The position numbers and the translations under genes were made by a program. The notes beneath the pieces are model-generated. The model did not search any database and was not told the origin of the DNA. It was given only the letters and a program-made list of their open reading frames with translations. A stretch of DNA of 64,000 nt from AC-32 sp963728765 (GTDB lineage: Bacteria; Actinomycetota; Thermoleophilia; Gaiellales; Gaiellaceae): contig CAVSKX010000004.1 of the NCBI GenBank assembly GCA_963728765.1, positions 874,333-938,332 of the forward strand, given 5' to 3'. Shown in pieces: positions 22,536 through 32,004 of this stretch. Within the stretch, counting starts at the first letter, position 1, and each line of letters starts with the position of its first letter.

Positions 22536-25511
22536 GTGACCAAGATCTTCGGCATCCCGGTCGGCGGGTTGACCGCCGTCCTCGTGATCCTGCTAGCGGT
22601 CGCGCTGGCCGCCGTCGCCGCGCTGGCCGTTCGCAACCGCGTTTTCTTCCGGCTCGGCGTGCGCAACGTGAAGCGTCGCCGAGGCCGCACCGTGCTGATC
22701 GTCACCGGGTTGATGCTCGGCACCGCCATCATCTCGGCCGCACTCGCGACCGGGGACACCATGAGCAACACGATCCGCTCCTCGGCCGCGACGTCGCTCG
22801 GCAGAACCGACGAGGTCATCGCGCCGAAGGGCATCGAGGCTGCCCTGGCCAGCGGCAATGCCGGCACCGGCGGCCTCTACTTCTCCGAGGGCTACGCCAA
22901 CCTGATCGCGCACGAGGCTCGCGGGAGCCACCTGATCGACGGCGTCGCGCCGGTGATCGTCGAGCCCATCGCCGTGCAGGACACGACGAGCAGGCAGACC
23001 GAGTCGCGGGTGACGCTGTTCGCGGCCAACCCGGCGCGCATGCGCGGTTTCGGCGAGATGCGGGCCGACGGCCACCGCGTCTCGCTGGCGAACCTGCGCC
23101 CCGGGGAGATCTACCTCAACCTCGAGGGCGCGGACAAGCTCGCGGCCAAGGCCGGGGACATCGTCCAGCTCCTCTCGGGCAACTCCGTCTCGACGATGCG
23201 CGTAAAGGCGATCGTCCGCTACCAGGGCGGGGCGACCGACGGGGCCGGCGTGCTGATGCCGCTCGAAACGGCGCAGCAGTTCCTCGGACAGCAGGGCAAC
23301 GTCCGGGCGGTGTTCGTCTCGAACACGGGCGGCGTGGCGACGACCGAGCAGGTCATGCGGCTGCTGCAGCCGAAGGTCGCGCCGCTGGGCCTCGAGATCG
23401 ACAACACGAAGCAGGACGCGCTCGAGCAGGCCGACGCGGCCGGCGCCGCGTTCATGTCGGTCTTCACGACCTTCGGCTCGTTCTCGATCGCGGCCGGGAT
23501 CCTGTTGATCTTCCTGATCTTCGTCATGCTCGCAGCGGAGCGCCGAGGCGAGCTGGGCATCGCGCGCGCAGTCGGCACGCGCCGCCGCCATCTCGTCCAG
23601 CTCTTCCTGTTCGAGGGGCTCGCCTACGACCTGCTGGCAGCGGCGGTTGGCGTGCTGCTCGGCATCGGCGTCGCCTACGGCATGGTGCTCGCAATGGCCG
23701 CCGCGTTCTCCGGCGTGGAGGACATACAGATCTCGTACACCGTCAAGCCGACGACGTTCGTCCTCGGCTACTCGATCGGCGTGCTGCTCACGCTGGCCGT
23801 CGTCGTCTTCTCGGCGCGCCGGGTGAGCCGCATGAACATCGTCACGGCCATCCGCGACCTGCCTGAGCCGCCGCGCGAGAAGGGGCGTAAGCGCAGGCTG
23901 GTCTGGGCCGCGCTCGGACTGCTCGCAGGAGCGGCGCTCGCCGTCTCCGGGGTCGGCTCCAAGGACGCGGTCGTCCTCGGCTTCGGCGTCGCGCTCGTGA
24001 TTCTCAGCCTGGTCCCGATCCTGCAGCTGCTCGGCCTGCCGGAGCGGGCCGTGCACACGGGAGCCGGGCTCGCGCTCGTGCTCTGGTTCGTGCTGCCGAT
24101 CAGCCGCTGGCTCTTCGGCGAGATGAAGGTCAACATGTCGATCTTCCTGCTCGGCGGCCTCATGATCGTGCTCGGCGCGTCGTGGACGCTGATGTACAAC
24201 GCGGACGTCCTGCTCGGCGCCCTTGCCGCCACCGGCGGCCGCATCCGCGCTCTCGCGCCGGTGCTGCGCATGTCGATCGCGTATCCGCTCCGGAGCCTCT
24301 TCCGCACCGGCGTGACGCTCGCGATGTTCACGCTCGTCGTCTTCACGCTCGTCGTGGGCGCGACGACGTCAGGCGCGTTCACCAACGCGTTCAACGACCT
24401 GGAGGTCTTCGGCGGCGGTTTCGACATCCGGGCGACGTCCTCGCCCGCACAGCCGATCGTGAACATGCCTGCCGCCGTCGCCCGCACACCGGGCCTGAAG
24501 CGCAGCGAGTTCACGGTCATCTCGAGCCAGTCCACGCTGCCGGTCAAGGCCCGGCAGGTCGGCGTCGGCGCACAGGAGGAGTCCTACGTGGTGAACGGCG
24601 CGGACGACGCGTTCCTCTCGCACACGACCTACAAGCTCGCCGCTCACGCCCGTGGCTACGGCTCCAGCGCCGACGTCTGGAACGCGATCCGAACGAGCCC
24701 GAACCTCGCGGTCGTCGATCAGTTCGCGGTCCAGCGCCGGGAGAACTGGAACTTCGCACCGCCGCCGGACTTCCAGCTGAAGGGGTTCTACCTCGAAGAC
24801 GAGGTGTTCGAGCCGGTGAAGATGACGGTGCGCGACCAGCAGACCGGCAAACGCCTGACGCTGACGGTGATCGGCGTCCTCTCCGATACCGCACCCGAGT
24901 ACATGTACGGCGTCTGGACGTCGCAGCGGTCCGTCGCCGACGTGTTCGGGAACCGCGTCCTGCCGACGATCCACCTGTTCGCGCTCCAGCCGGGGGTCGA
25001 CGCGAAGGCGACCGCGCACCAGCTCGAGTCGGCGTTCCTGGCGAACGGGATGCAGGCAGACTCACTGGAGGAAGTGCTCGGCGACCTGGTGGCCGCGAAT
25101 GTGACGATGAACCGGATCGTGATGGGGTTCATGGGCCTCGGCCTGATCGTCGGCGTCGCGGCTCTCGGCGTCATCACCGCGCGGGCCGTCGTCGAGCGGC
25201 GGCAACAGATCGGCGTCCTGCGCGCGATCGGCTTCCGCAAGGGGATGGTGCAGCTCGCCTTCCTGCTCGAGTCGTCGTTCGTGGCGCTGACGTCGATCGT
25301 CGTCGGGACGTTCCTCGGGCTCGTCGTAGCCCACAACGTGATCAGCGACTCGCAGAGCCAGCCGAGCTGGGAGAACCTCAGCTTCGACGTCCCGTGGGCG
25401 AACCTCGGGATCATCTTCTCGGTCGTCTACCTGGTGGCTCTGGCGACGACGTGGCTGCCGGCGCTGCGGGCCTCGCGGATCTACCCGGCCGAGGCGCTGA
25501 GGTACCAGTGA
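22536..25511 (+). CDS. Large FtsX/MacB-type ABC permease, 991 aa
   Basis: This is a duplicated FtsX permease. After an N-terminal helix (about 10-32) comes a MacB-like start (LGVRNVKRRRGRTVLIVTGL), an extracytoplasmic domain (about 65-305), the first FtsX helices (about 310-425), four central helices (about 450-560), a second start (RMSIAYPLRSLFRTGVTLAM, about 577), a second large external domain (about 625-845) and terminal FtsX helices (850-990) containing VERRQQIGVLRAIGFRKGMV. The last residues SRIYPAEALRYQ are typical. With the ATPase it should form a mechanotransmitting or exporting complex. Its stop overlaps the next gene. Confidence 0.9.
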   Translation: MTKIFGIPVGGLTAVLVILLAVALAAVAALAVRNRVFFRLGVRNVKRRRGRTVLIVTGLMLGTAIISAALATGDTMSNTIRSSAATSLGRTDEVIAPKGIEAALASGNAGTGGLYFSEGYANLIAHEARGSHLIDGVAPVIVEPIAVQDTTSRQTESRVTLFAANPARMRGFGEMRADGHRVSLANLRPGEIYLNLEGADKLAAKAGDIVQLLSGNSVSTMRVKAIVRYQGGATDGAGVLMPLETAQQFLGQQGNVRAVFVSNTGGVATTEQVMRLLQPKVAPLGLEIDNTKQDALEQADAAGAAFMSVFTTFGSFSIAAGILLIFLIFVMLAAERRGELGIARAVGTRRRHLVQLFLFEGLAYDLLAAAVGVLLGIGVAYGMVLAMAAAFSGVEDIQISYTVKPTTFVLGYSIGVLLTLAVVVFSARRVSRMNIVTAIRDLPEPPREKGRKRRLVWAALGLLAGAALAVSGVGSKDAVVLGFGVALVILSLVPILQLLGLPERAVHTGAGLALVLWFVLPISRWLFGEMKVNMSIFLLGGLMIVLGASWTLMYNADVLLGALAATGGRIRALAPVLRMSIAYPLRSLFRTGVTLAMFTLVVFTLVVGATTSGAFTNAFNDLEVFGGGFDIRATSSPAQPIVNMPAAVARTPGLKRSEFTVISSQSTLPVKARQVGVGAQEESYVVNGADDAFLSHTTYKLAAHARGYGSSADVWNAIRTSPNLAVVDQFAVQRRENWNFAPPPDFQLKGFYLEDEVFEPVKMTVRDQQTGKRLTLTVIGVLSDTAPEYMYGVWTSQRSVADVFGNRVLPTIHLFALQPGVDAKATAHQLESAFLANGMQADSLEEVLGDLVAANVTMNRIVMGFMGLGLIVGVAALGVITARAVVERRQQIGVLRAIGFRKGMVQLAFLLESSFVALTSIVVGTFLGLVVAHNVISDSQSQPSWENLSFDVPWANLGIIFSVVYLVALATTWLPALRASRIYPAEALRYQ

Positions 25512-26251
25512 GCGCGCAGCGGTCAGAGCAGTTCAAGCCGCAAGCGCTCTTCGAGCGCGTGCTGGCGGGGGCGGACGGCAGTGAAGCCGGTCTCGAGGCG
25601 ACGCGGCAGGCCGCGCGCCTCGCCGCCCCCGGCGGCAGCCTCGAGGTCTTCACCGCCGTGCATCTGGCCGAGGCAAGTCGAACCGGTTTCTCGGCCCCGC
25701 GCGTGGCCGACGAGCTTCGGCGCGAGGCGGCGGAGGCGAACCGGCGCGCCCTCGAGCTCGCCGGGCCCGAGGCGACCGCTCGCGTCGTGGACGGCCCGGC
25801 GCTGCGGTCGATCCTGGGCGAGCTGGAGGCGAACCACGTCGGGCTCGTGGCCGTCGGAACCCACGGCCACCGCCGCGCGTCGGAGATCATGCTCGGGGGT
25901 GTCGCGGGAGAGCTCCTGCATGCGGCGCCGTGCTCGGTGCTCGTCGCGCGGCCGCCTGCGGATCCTCTTCACTTCCCACGCGCAATCGTCGTCGGGAGCG
26001 ACGGCTCCGCTTGCGCACAGCTCGCGGTGGAGGTGGCCGAGCACCTCGGGCGGAGGTTCGGCGCGGGCCCGCGTGTCCTCACGGCCGACGCCCACCCGGC
26101 AAAGGCGCTCGTCGAGGAGAGCCGCGAAGCGGACCTCCTCGTCGTCGGCAGCCGCGGCCTACGCGGGCTGAAGGCGCTCGGCTCGGTCTCCGAGCGCGCC
26201 GCGCACGAGGCGTCATGCTCGGTGCTGGTCATTCGCACGCGGACGACCTGA
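25508..26251 (+). CDS. Universal stress protein, two UspA domains
   Basis: The 247-residue protein holds two UspA folds. Domain 1 (about 12-150) has VLAGADGSEAGLEATRQAAR and the ATP-binding GTHGHRRASEIMLGGVA. Domain 2 (about 158-245) has IVVGSDGSACAQLAVEVAEH and GSRGLRGLKALGSVSERAA. Both keep G-x2-G-x(7-9)-G-type motifs, so ATP binding is likely. The GTG overlaps the permease stop by four bases, and its own stop overlaps the P-ATPase ATG by one, tying it to that transporter. Confidence 0.9.
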   Translation: MSAQRSEQFKPQALFERVLAGADGSEAGLEATRQAARLAAPGGSLEVFTAVHLAEASRTGFSAPRVADELRREAAEANRRALELAGPEATARVVDGPALRSILGELEANHVGLVAVGTHGHRRASEIMLGGVAGELLHAAPCSVLVARPPADPLHFPRAIVVGSDGSACAQLAVEVAEHLGRRFGAGPRVLTADAHPAKALVEESREADLLVVGSRGLRGLKALGSVSERAAHEASCSVLVIRTRTT

Positions 26252-28752
26252 TGCGATCGCAGCCCCACGCGCTCGCCACGCGCGAGGTCGCCGAGGCGCT
26301 CGAAACCGACCTCGAACGCGGCCTCGCCGGGGACGAGGCCGCCGCCCGCCTCGCCCGCTGCGGCCCGAACCGGCCGCGCGAGCAGGAGGGGCCGAACTAC
26401 CTGCGGATCCTCGTCGGCCAGCTGTTCGACCCGCTGGTCGCGCTGCTCGTCACGGCGACGGCCGTCTCGATCGCGATCGGCGACGTCGGCGAAGGCATCG
26501 CGATCGCCGCCGTGCTCGTCCTCAACGCGGCGCTCGGCTTCTGGCAGGAGGCGACGGCCGAGCGGGCGATCCTCGCGCTCTCGGAAGCGTTCACGCAGCA
26601 GGCGACCGTCGTCCGCGATGGAACGGTGATGGAGATCCCGGCGGAGGAGGTCGTTCCCGGGGACGTGCTGCTCGTGGTCGAAGGCGAGCGCGTCGCCGCC
26701 GACGGCCGGATTGTCTCGGAACACGGCCTGGAGGTCGACGAGTCGGCACTGACGGGGGAGTCGCTCCCGGTCGCGAAGGGCGCGGGCGCGGTGGAGGAGG
26801 CGACTCCGCTCGCGGAGCGTGCGTCTATCGCGTATGCCGGCTGCGCGGTCACGCGAGGTCGCGGCCGGATCGTCGTCTGCGCAACCGGCGAGACCACGGA
26901 GCTGGGACAGATCGAGCGCCTTGCCGCCGGGGCGAAACCGCCGCCGACGCCGCTGACGCGACGCCTCTCACGGCTGGCGCGGCAGATGGTGCTCGCAGGG
27001 GTCGCGATCACCGTGGTGCTGACAGTGGGCATGCTCGCGCAGGGCACTGAACTGCACGAGGCCTTTCTGGTCGGCGTGGCAGTCGCCGTCGCAGCCGTCC
27101 CGGAGGGTCTCGCCGCCACGGTCACGGCGGCCCTCGCGCTCGGCGCCCGCGCGATGGCTGCGCGTGGCGCGATCGTCCGGCGACTCGAAGCGATCGAGAC
27201 GCTCGGCGGGACCACCGTTATCTGCACGGACAAGACCGGAACGCTCACGCAGAACCAGATCCGCGTCGCCGCCGTCCGGCCGGCAGCCGGCGTCGACGAG
27301 CGCGACCTGCTCGCCGCCGCCGTGCTCGCCTCGAGCGCACGCGAGAGCACAAACGGCTCCGTCGGCGACCCGATCGAACGGGCGCTGCTACTCGCGGCGA
27401 TGGAGCGCGGGCTGCGCCAGGACGACCTGATGACCGGGCGGCGACTCGCCCAGGAGCTCCCCTTCGACTCGGAGCGCAAGCGGATGACGGCGCTCTACGA
27501 CGAGGGGGGCGACGGCCACGCGTACATGAAGGGCGCGCCGGAGGTCGTCGCGAAGCGCGCAGCCACGGACGCCGAGCTCGCGGAGGCGGCGCTCGCCTGG
27601 GCGGGCGAGGGCTTCCGGGTACTCGCCGTCTCGGGTCGCCCGGTCGACCTCGACGATCTCCCCGCCGACCTCGAGCAGGGCCACGCACTGCTCGGCGTGA
27701 TCGCGCTGCACGACCCCCTGCGCGAGACGGCCGCTCCGGCGCTCGCGACGGCACGCGCTGCAGGGATCGAGGTGCGGATGCTCACGGGCGACCACCCGGC
27801 GACCGCCCGCACGATCGGACACGCCCTCGGGCTCGACGACCGGGCGATCGTGGCGCGCGCGACTCCCGCCGACAAGCTCCGCCTCGTCACCGAGCTGCAG
27901 GAGGCGGACGAAGTTGTCGCGGTGACCGGCGACGGCGTCAACGACGCCCCCGCCCTGCGCCGTGCCGATGTCGGAGTCGCCATGGGCCACTCCGGCACGG
28001 AGGCCGCCCGCAGCGCAGCCGCGATCGTGCTCACCGACGACGACTTCGCGACGATCGTGGCCGCGGTCGAGGAGGGCCGGCGGATCGGCGACAACATCCG
28101 CAAGTTCGTCGCCTTCCTGCTCTCCGCCAACTTCGGCGAGGTGCTCGTGTTCGTCGCAGCGGTGATCGCGGGCGTCGGCGCGCCGTTGGCGGTGATCCAG
28201 GTGCTGCTCGTGAACCTCGTGACCGACGGCCTCCCCGCCCTCGCGCTCGCCGCGGACCCGGCGAGCCCGCGCACGATGACGACACCCCCGCGGCGGGGCA
28301 CGCGCCTCCTCGACACCCCGACCTGGCTTAGCCTTGCCGCGATCGGCACGCTCGTCGGAGGCGTGACGGCGGCCGCGTTCTTCACCGGCCGGGCCTTCGG
28401 CGGCGACGTCGACCAGACGATGGCGTTCGCGACCCTGGCGCTCTCGGAACTGGCGCTCGTATTCGCGATGCGCTCGCGGTGGGTTCATGCCTGGAGGCTG
28501 CGGCGCAACTCCTGGCTGCTCTGGAGCGCGATCGGCTCGGCCGCGCTCGTCGTCGCCGCGGTCTATGTCCCCGCCCTGCAGGGGCCGCTCGCCACGCACT
28601 CGCTCGGGCCGGCCGAGGCCGCCTTCACGTTCCTGCTGGCGCTCGTCCCGTTCGTGGTGCTGGAAGGCGCAAAGGCGTTCGCGCGGCCGCGGGCGTCAGT
28701 GACCGAGCAGCGCAAGCTGGAAGATCGACATCACGAGCAGCGAGCCGCCTAG
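26251..28752 (+). CDS. P-type ATPase, Ca2+-transporting (type II) family
   Basis: This 833-residue cation pump has the N-terminal cation-ATPase domain (LATREVAEALETDLERGLAG), actuator TGES (DESALTGESLPVAKG), ion-binding AVPEGLAATVTAALALGARA in helix 4, the phosphorylation site CTDKTGTLTQNQ (Asp327), KGAPE, and the hinge VTGDGVNDAPALRRADVGVA. The PEGL form and size fit Ca2+-type pumps (SERCA/PMCA relatives); Mn2+ or other divalents cannot be excluded. ATG 26251 was chosen from the one-base overlap with uspA. Its last 57 bases overlap the convergent ZIP gene. Confidence 0.92.
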   Translation: MRSQPHALATREVAEALETDLERGLAGDEAAARLARCGPNRPREQEGPNYLRILVGQLFDPLVALLVTATAVSIAIGDVGEGIAIAAVLVLNAALGFWQEATAERAILALSEAFTQQATVVRDGTVMEIPAEEVVPGDVLLVVEGERVAADGRIVSEHGLEVDESALTGESLPVAKGAGAVEEATPLAERASIAYAGCAVTRGRGRIVVCATGETTELGQIERLAAGAKPPPTPLTRRLSRLARQMVLAGVAITVVLTVGMLAQGTELHEAFLVGVAVAVAAVPEGLAATVTAALALGARAMAARGAIVRRLEAIETLGGTTVICTDKTGTLTQNQIRVAAVRPAAGVDERDLLAAAVLASSARESTNGSVGDPIERALLLAAMERGLRQDDLMTGRRLAQELPFDSERKRMTALYDEGGDGHAYMKGAPEVVAKRAATDAELAEAALAWAGEGFRVLAVSGRPVDLDDLPADLEQGHALLGVIALHDPLRETAAPALATARAAGIEVRMLTGDHPATARTIGHALGLDDRAIVARATPADKLRLVTELQEADEVVAVTGDGVNDAPALRRADVGVAMGHSGTEAARSAAAIVLTDDDFATIVAAVEEGRRIGDNIRKFVAFLLSANFGEVLVFVAAVIAGVGAPLAVIQVLLVNLVTDGLPALALAADPASPRTMTTPPRRGTRLLDTPTWLSLAAIGTLVGGVTAAAFFTGRAFGGDVDQTMAFATLALSELALVFAMRSRWVHAWRLRRNSWLLWSAIGSAALVVAAVYVPALQGPLATHSLGPAEAAFTFLLALVPFVVLEGAKAFARPRASVTEQRKLEDRHHEQRAA

Positions 28753-29430
28753 CCAAACGGCCAGGCCGCTCATGCTCAGTTCCGCGCGCGCCTCCGGCAG
28801 CAGCTCGGACAGCACAACCCAGACCATCGCGCCGCCCGCGAACCCGAAGCCGACGGGCAGGAACGGCTTGAACTGCTCCACGAACAGGAAGGCGGGCGCC
28901 GCCACGAGCGGCTGCGGCAGGCTCGAAAAGATGCTCCAGCCGGCCGCCCCACGCACCGAAGTGCCTCGTGGGACGAGCACGAGGCTGATCGCGAGCCCTT
29001 CCGGGATATTGTGCACCGCGATCGCAATCGTGATGAGCACACCCAGCTCGGCGCCACCACCGTAGGCGACACCGACGCCGACGCCCTCACTGAACGAGTG
29101 CAGCGTCATCACCGCCACGATCAGCACGGCCTTTCTCGCGTCCGCGCCGCCCAGCTCGGCGAAGTGCAGCTCCCGGTGCCCGAGCGCGCGGTGCGTCGCG
29201 TAGATGAACAGCGCCCCGGCCACGGCACCGGCGGCGGTGCGCCCGACGCCGCGGATCGCGCCTTCGATCACCAGCGCCCCGCTCGCCGAGAGCATGAAGC
29301 CTGCGGCGATCGCGTTCGAGATGCCGAGCCAGGCCCGCGACATTTCCCGGACGAAGGCGAACGGCAGCGCGCCGAGCCCGGTCGCCAGCGCGGTCAGGAG
29401 CGCGGCCAGCGTGACCCAGAACAGGTCCAC
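28696..29430 (-). CDS. ZIP-family divalent metal transporter
   Basis: The 244-residue protein has eight hydrophobic helices and the ZIP metal-binding motifs MTLHSFSEGVGVGVAYGGG (helix 4) and VHNIPEGLAISLVLVPRG (helix 5), with a short intracellular loop. It most resembles the bacterial ZupT/gufA branch, which moves Zn2+, Fe2+ or Mn2+ into the cytoplasm. Its 3' end overlaps the opposite-strand P-ATPase by 57 bases, so their expression may interfere. Confidence 0.88.
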   Translation of the reverse strand: MDLFWVTLAALLTALATGLGALPFAFVREMSRAWLGISNAIAAGFMLSASGALVIEGAIRGVGRTAAGAVAGALFIYATHRALGHRELHFAELGGADARKAVLIVAVMTLHSFSEGVGVGVAYGGGAELGVLITIAIAVHNIPEGLAISLVLVPRGTSVRGAAGWSIFSSLPQPLVAAPAFLFVEQFKPFLPVGFGFAGGAMVWVVLSELLPEARAELSMSGLAVWLGGSLLVMSIFQLALLGH

Positions 29431-29458
29431 CCCGCGGTTCTACACGGCGGCGAGGCGC

Positions 29459-30169
29459 CTAGTAGCCGCTAAAGCGGTCGGGCAGCAGCTGCTCCTCCGC
29501 CACGCCCGCCCCGGAGAGGCCCTCGGTCACCGCCTCCACCATCTGCGGCGGCCCGGCGATCAGGTACGTGTAGTTGCCGAGGTCGCCGTCCAGGTGGTCG
29601 CGCAGCAGGTCCGGGCCGATGTAGCGCGTCTCGCCGTCCCAGCCCTCGTCCTGCGTCATCGTCAGCACGAGCTTGCAGCCCGGGATCCGGCCCGCGAGCT
29701 CCGGCAGCTCGTCGAGGAACGGCGTGGACTCACGGTCGCGGTTCGAGTAGACGAGCGTGACGTGATACGGCTCCCCGGTGTCGGCGATGTAGCGGAGCAT
29801 CGAGCGGAAGACCGTGATGCCGATCCCGCCGGCGGCGAAGACGTACTCGCGGCTCGTGTCGTCGGGCAGCTGCCAGTCGCCCTTCGGCTGCTCGACGTCG
29901 ACCTCGTCCCCGACCTCGAGCTCCGCGAGCGTGTTCTTGAAGGCGGTGTCGCGCATGCGCGTGCACAGGCCGAGCACGCCGCGCTCGGTCGGCGAGGTGA
30001 CGACGGAGATGTGGCGGCGCAGGCCCTTTTCGTCCTGGTAGCCGCGGTCGGGCAGCTCGACCCAGAAGTACTGGCCGGGCCGGAAGTCGACCTCCTCACC
30101 CCGGAGGTCGAAGATGGCCAGCACCGTCCCCTGCGCGACCTCCCGCTTTTCCTTCACCAGCGCACGCAC
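29459..30169 (-). CDS. FAD/NAD(P)-binding ferredoxin reductase-like oxidoreductase
   Basis: This 236-residue protein is a stand-alone ferredoxin-NADP reductase fold. The FAD domain has FRPGQYFWVELPDRG and GLRRHISVVTSPTERG (R-x-x-S). The nucleotide domain has YVFAAGGIGITVFRSMLRYI, VYSNRDRESTPFLDEL and LIAGPPQMVEAVTEGL. There is no iron-sulfur domain, so it must reduce a separate partner. The GTG start has no clear ribosome site. It lies between the ZIP and DHA2 transporter genes on the same strand. Confidence 0.85.
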   Translation of the reverse strand: MRALVKEKREVAQGTVLAIFDLRGEEVDFRPGQYFWVELPDRGYQDEKGLRRHISVVTSPTERGVLGLCTRMRDTAFKNTLAELEVGDEVDVEQPKGDWQLPDDTSREYVFAAGGIGITVFRSMLRYIADTGEPYHVTLVYSNRDRESTPFLDELPELAGRIPGCKLVLTMTQDEGWDGETRYIGPDLLRDHLDGDLGNYTYLIAGPPQMVEAVTEGLSGAGVAEEQLLPDRFSGY

Positions 30170-30197
30170 GCCGGGAGGCTATACCGCGCGCGCAGCG

Positions 30198-31640
30198 TCA
30201 GTCGGTTTCGACGGCGAGCGTGCCCGCCGGCTCGGCCACGCCGTGCGGGACCATCGGCCGGTCGCGCAGCAGCGCCACCGCAAGCCCGGCCGCGAGTGCC
30301 GAGAACACCCCGCCGACCACGAACGCGAGCTGGTAGCCGGCGTTCAGTGACGCCGCGGCCGTCTCGCCACCGGTCTTCCAGGCCGCAAGGCTCGCCAGGA
30401 CCGCCAGGCCCAGTGCGCCGCCCATCATGAAGCCGGTGTTGACGATGCCCGAGGCGAGACCGGACTCCTCCGGCCCCACATCGCTCATCGCCGCCATCAG
30501 CACGGGGTTCATCGCCATCCCGACGCCGACCCCGAGGATGATCATCGCAGGCAGCACGTCTACCCAGAAGTTCGCGTCGACCGGAGCGCGGGCAAACAGC
30601 AGCAGTCCTGCCGTCACGAGGCCCATTCCGACGGCGATCGGGATCCGCGTCCCGTAGCGCATCACCAGGCGCGCAGAGAGGCCCAGCGAGAAGGCACCCA
30701 TGATGATGTTCGCGGGCAGGAACGCCAGCCCGACTTGCAGCGGGTCGTAACCGAGCACGAGCCCGAGGTACTGCGCGGCGAAGAAGAACCACCCGAACAT
30801 GCCGGCCGCCCAGAGCACTCCCACGCCGTTCGCGACGGACACGTTCCGCTTCCGGAAGATGCCCAGCGGCACGAGCGGCGACGCAACTCGCAGTTCGATC
30901 ACGATGAACGCGGCGAACACGACGACTGCGACGGCCAGCAGCCCAAGCGTCTGGACCGAGAGCCAACCCTTGTCGTTGCCGTTGACGATCGCGTACACGG
31001 CGGCGATCAGGGCGGCGGTCACCGTCACTGCGCCCCACACGTCGACGCGCTCACGCCCCTCCGAGGCGGGCCGGTCGCCGGGCAGGAGCGGCAGGCAGAG
31101 CGAGAAGACCAGGATGCCCACCGGGATGTTGACGAGGAAGATCCAGTGCCAGCTCAGCGCGTCGGTGAGTACCCCTCCGAGGAGCACGCCGATGCTGCCG
31201 CCGCCGGCCATCACGAACCCGAAGAAGCCCATCGCCTTCGTCCGCTCCGCCGGATCCTGGAAGAGCAGCATCAGCAGCGACAGCGCGACAGCGGAGACGA
31301 CCGCGCCGCCGAGGCCCTGCACCGCACGCGCGCCGATCAGGAACCCCTGCGAGGTCGAGAGCCCGCACGCCAGCGAGGCGAGCGTGAAGAGCGCGATCCC
31401 GCCGAGAAAGAGCCGCCGGTGCCCGAAGAGATCGCCGAGCCGCCCGCCGAGCAGCAGGAAGCCGCCGAAGGTCAGCAGATAGGCGTTCACGACCCACGCG
31501 AGCGACTCCTCCGTGAAGCCGAGGTCGTCGCGGATCGAGGGCAGGGCGACGTTCACGATCGTGGCATCGAGCACGATCATCAGGTCGCCCAGGCAGAGCA
31601 CGTACAGGGCAAACCAGCGGGTGCGTCGGTCGAGGGCCAT
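30198..31640 (-). CDS. DHA2-family (EmrB/QacA) major facilitator drug exporter
   Basis: The 480-residue protein has the hydrophobic profile of 14 helices. Motifs include LDATIVNVALPSIRDDLGF (motif D1), LLLGGRLGDLFGHRRLFLGG (motif A) and ARAVQGLGGAVVSAVALSLL (motif B), with GGSIGVLLGGVLTDALSWHW (motif C), so it is a proton-driven exporter. AAAGGAGC precedes the ATG at 1640-offset position 31640. The substrate is unknown. It is transcribed away from the STAS gene. Confidence 0.92.
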   Translation of the reverse strand: MALDRRTRWFALYVLCLGDLMIVLDATIVNVALPSIRDDLGFTEESLAWVVNAYLLTFGGFLLLGGRLGDLFGHRRLFLGGIALFTLASLACGLSTSQGFLIGARAVQGLGGAVVSAVALSLLMLLFQDPAERTKAMGFFGFVMAGGGSIGVLLGGVLTDALSWHWIFLVNIPVGILVFSLCLPLLPGDRPASEGRERVDVWGAVTVTAALIAAVYAIVNGNDKGWLSVQTLGLLAVAVVVFAAFIVIELRVASPLVPLGIFRKRNVSVANGVGVLWAAGMFGWFFFAAQYLGLVLGYDPLQVGLAFLPANIIMGAFSLGLSARLVMRYGTRIPIAVGMGLVTAGLLLFARAPVDANFWVDVLPAMIILGVGVGMAMNPVLMAAMSDVGPEESGLASGIVNTGFMMGGALGLAVLASLAAWKTGGETAAASLNAGYQLAFVVGGVFSALAAGLAVALLRDRPMVPHGVAEPAGTLAVETD

Positions 31641-31746
31641 TAGCTCCTTTCGAACGAGATCACGGTGGTAGGACTTCCCTCCGAGCCGGAATTAATCGGC
31701 CGTCCTGCGATGAGTTCACGGGCGAGAGGGCGTCTTTTCCCCAGAG

Positions 31747-32004
31747 ATGCTCCGACTCTCGTGCGACGTGGGCGCGCTTCCGGCGGACGGCATCGCGCTG
31801 GATGCCCTTGCACGGCTCCAGCTCGCTGCCCGCCGCGCCGGCCTGGAGCTGGCGATCTGCAACGCGTCGGACGAGCTGTGCTGCCTGATCAGGTTCACGG
31901 GCCTCGAGGAGGCGCTACGCGTCGAGCCGCAGCGGGAGGCCGAAAAGCGGGAAGAGCGTCTCCACGTCGAGGAAGAACGTGAGCTCGGCGATCCGCCCGC
32001 CTGA
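31747..32004 (+). CDS. STAS-domain-like protein, 3' end antisense to the sigma factor gene
   Basis: The first 55 residues (RLSCDVGALPADGIALDALA, RLQLAARRAGLELAICNASD) match the STAS/anti-sigma-antagonist type: beta strand, helix with DALARLQLAARR, strand, and ELCCLIRFTGLEEAL. The acidic last 28 residues (EPQREAEKREERLHVEEERE) are simply the antisense of the sigma factor's C-terminus over 90 overlapping bases. No serine at the usual phosphorylation position is evident. The N-terminus may start earlier, since no ribosome site precedes 31747. A link to sigma-factor control is attractive but unproven. Confidence 0.6.
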   Translation: MLRLSCDVGALPADGIALDALARLQLAARRAGLELAICNASDELCCLIRFTGLEEALRVEPQREAEKREERLHVEEERELGDPPA

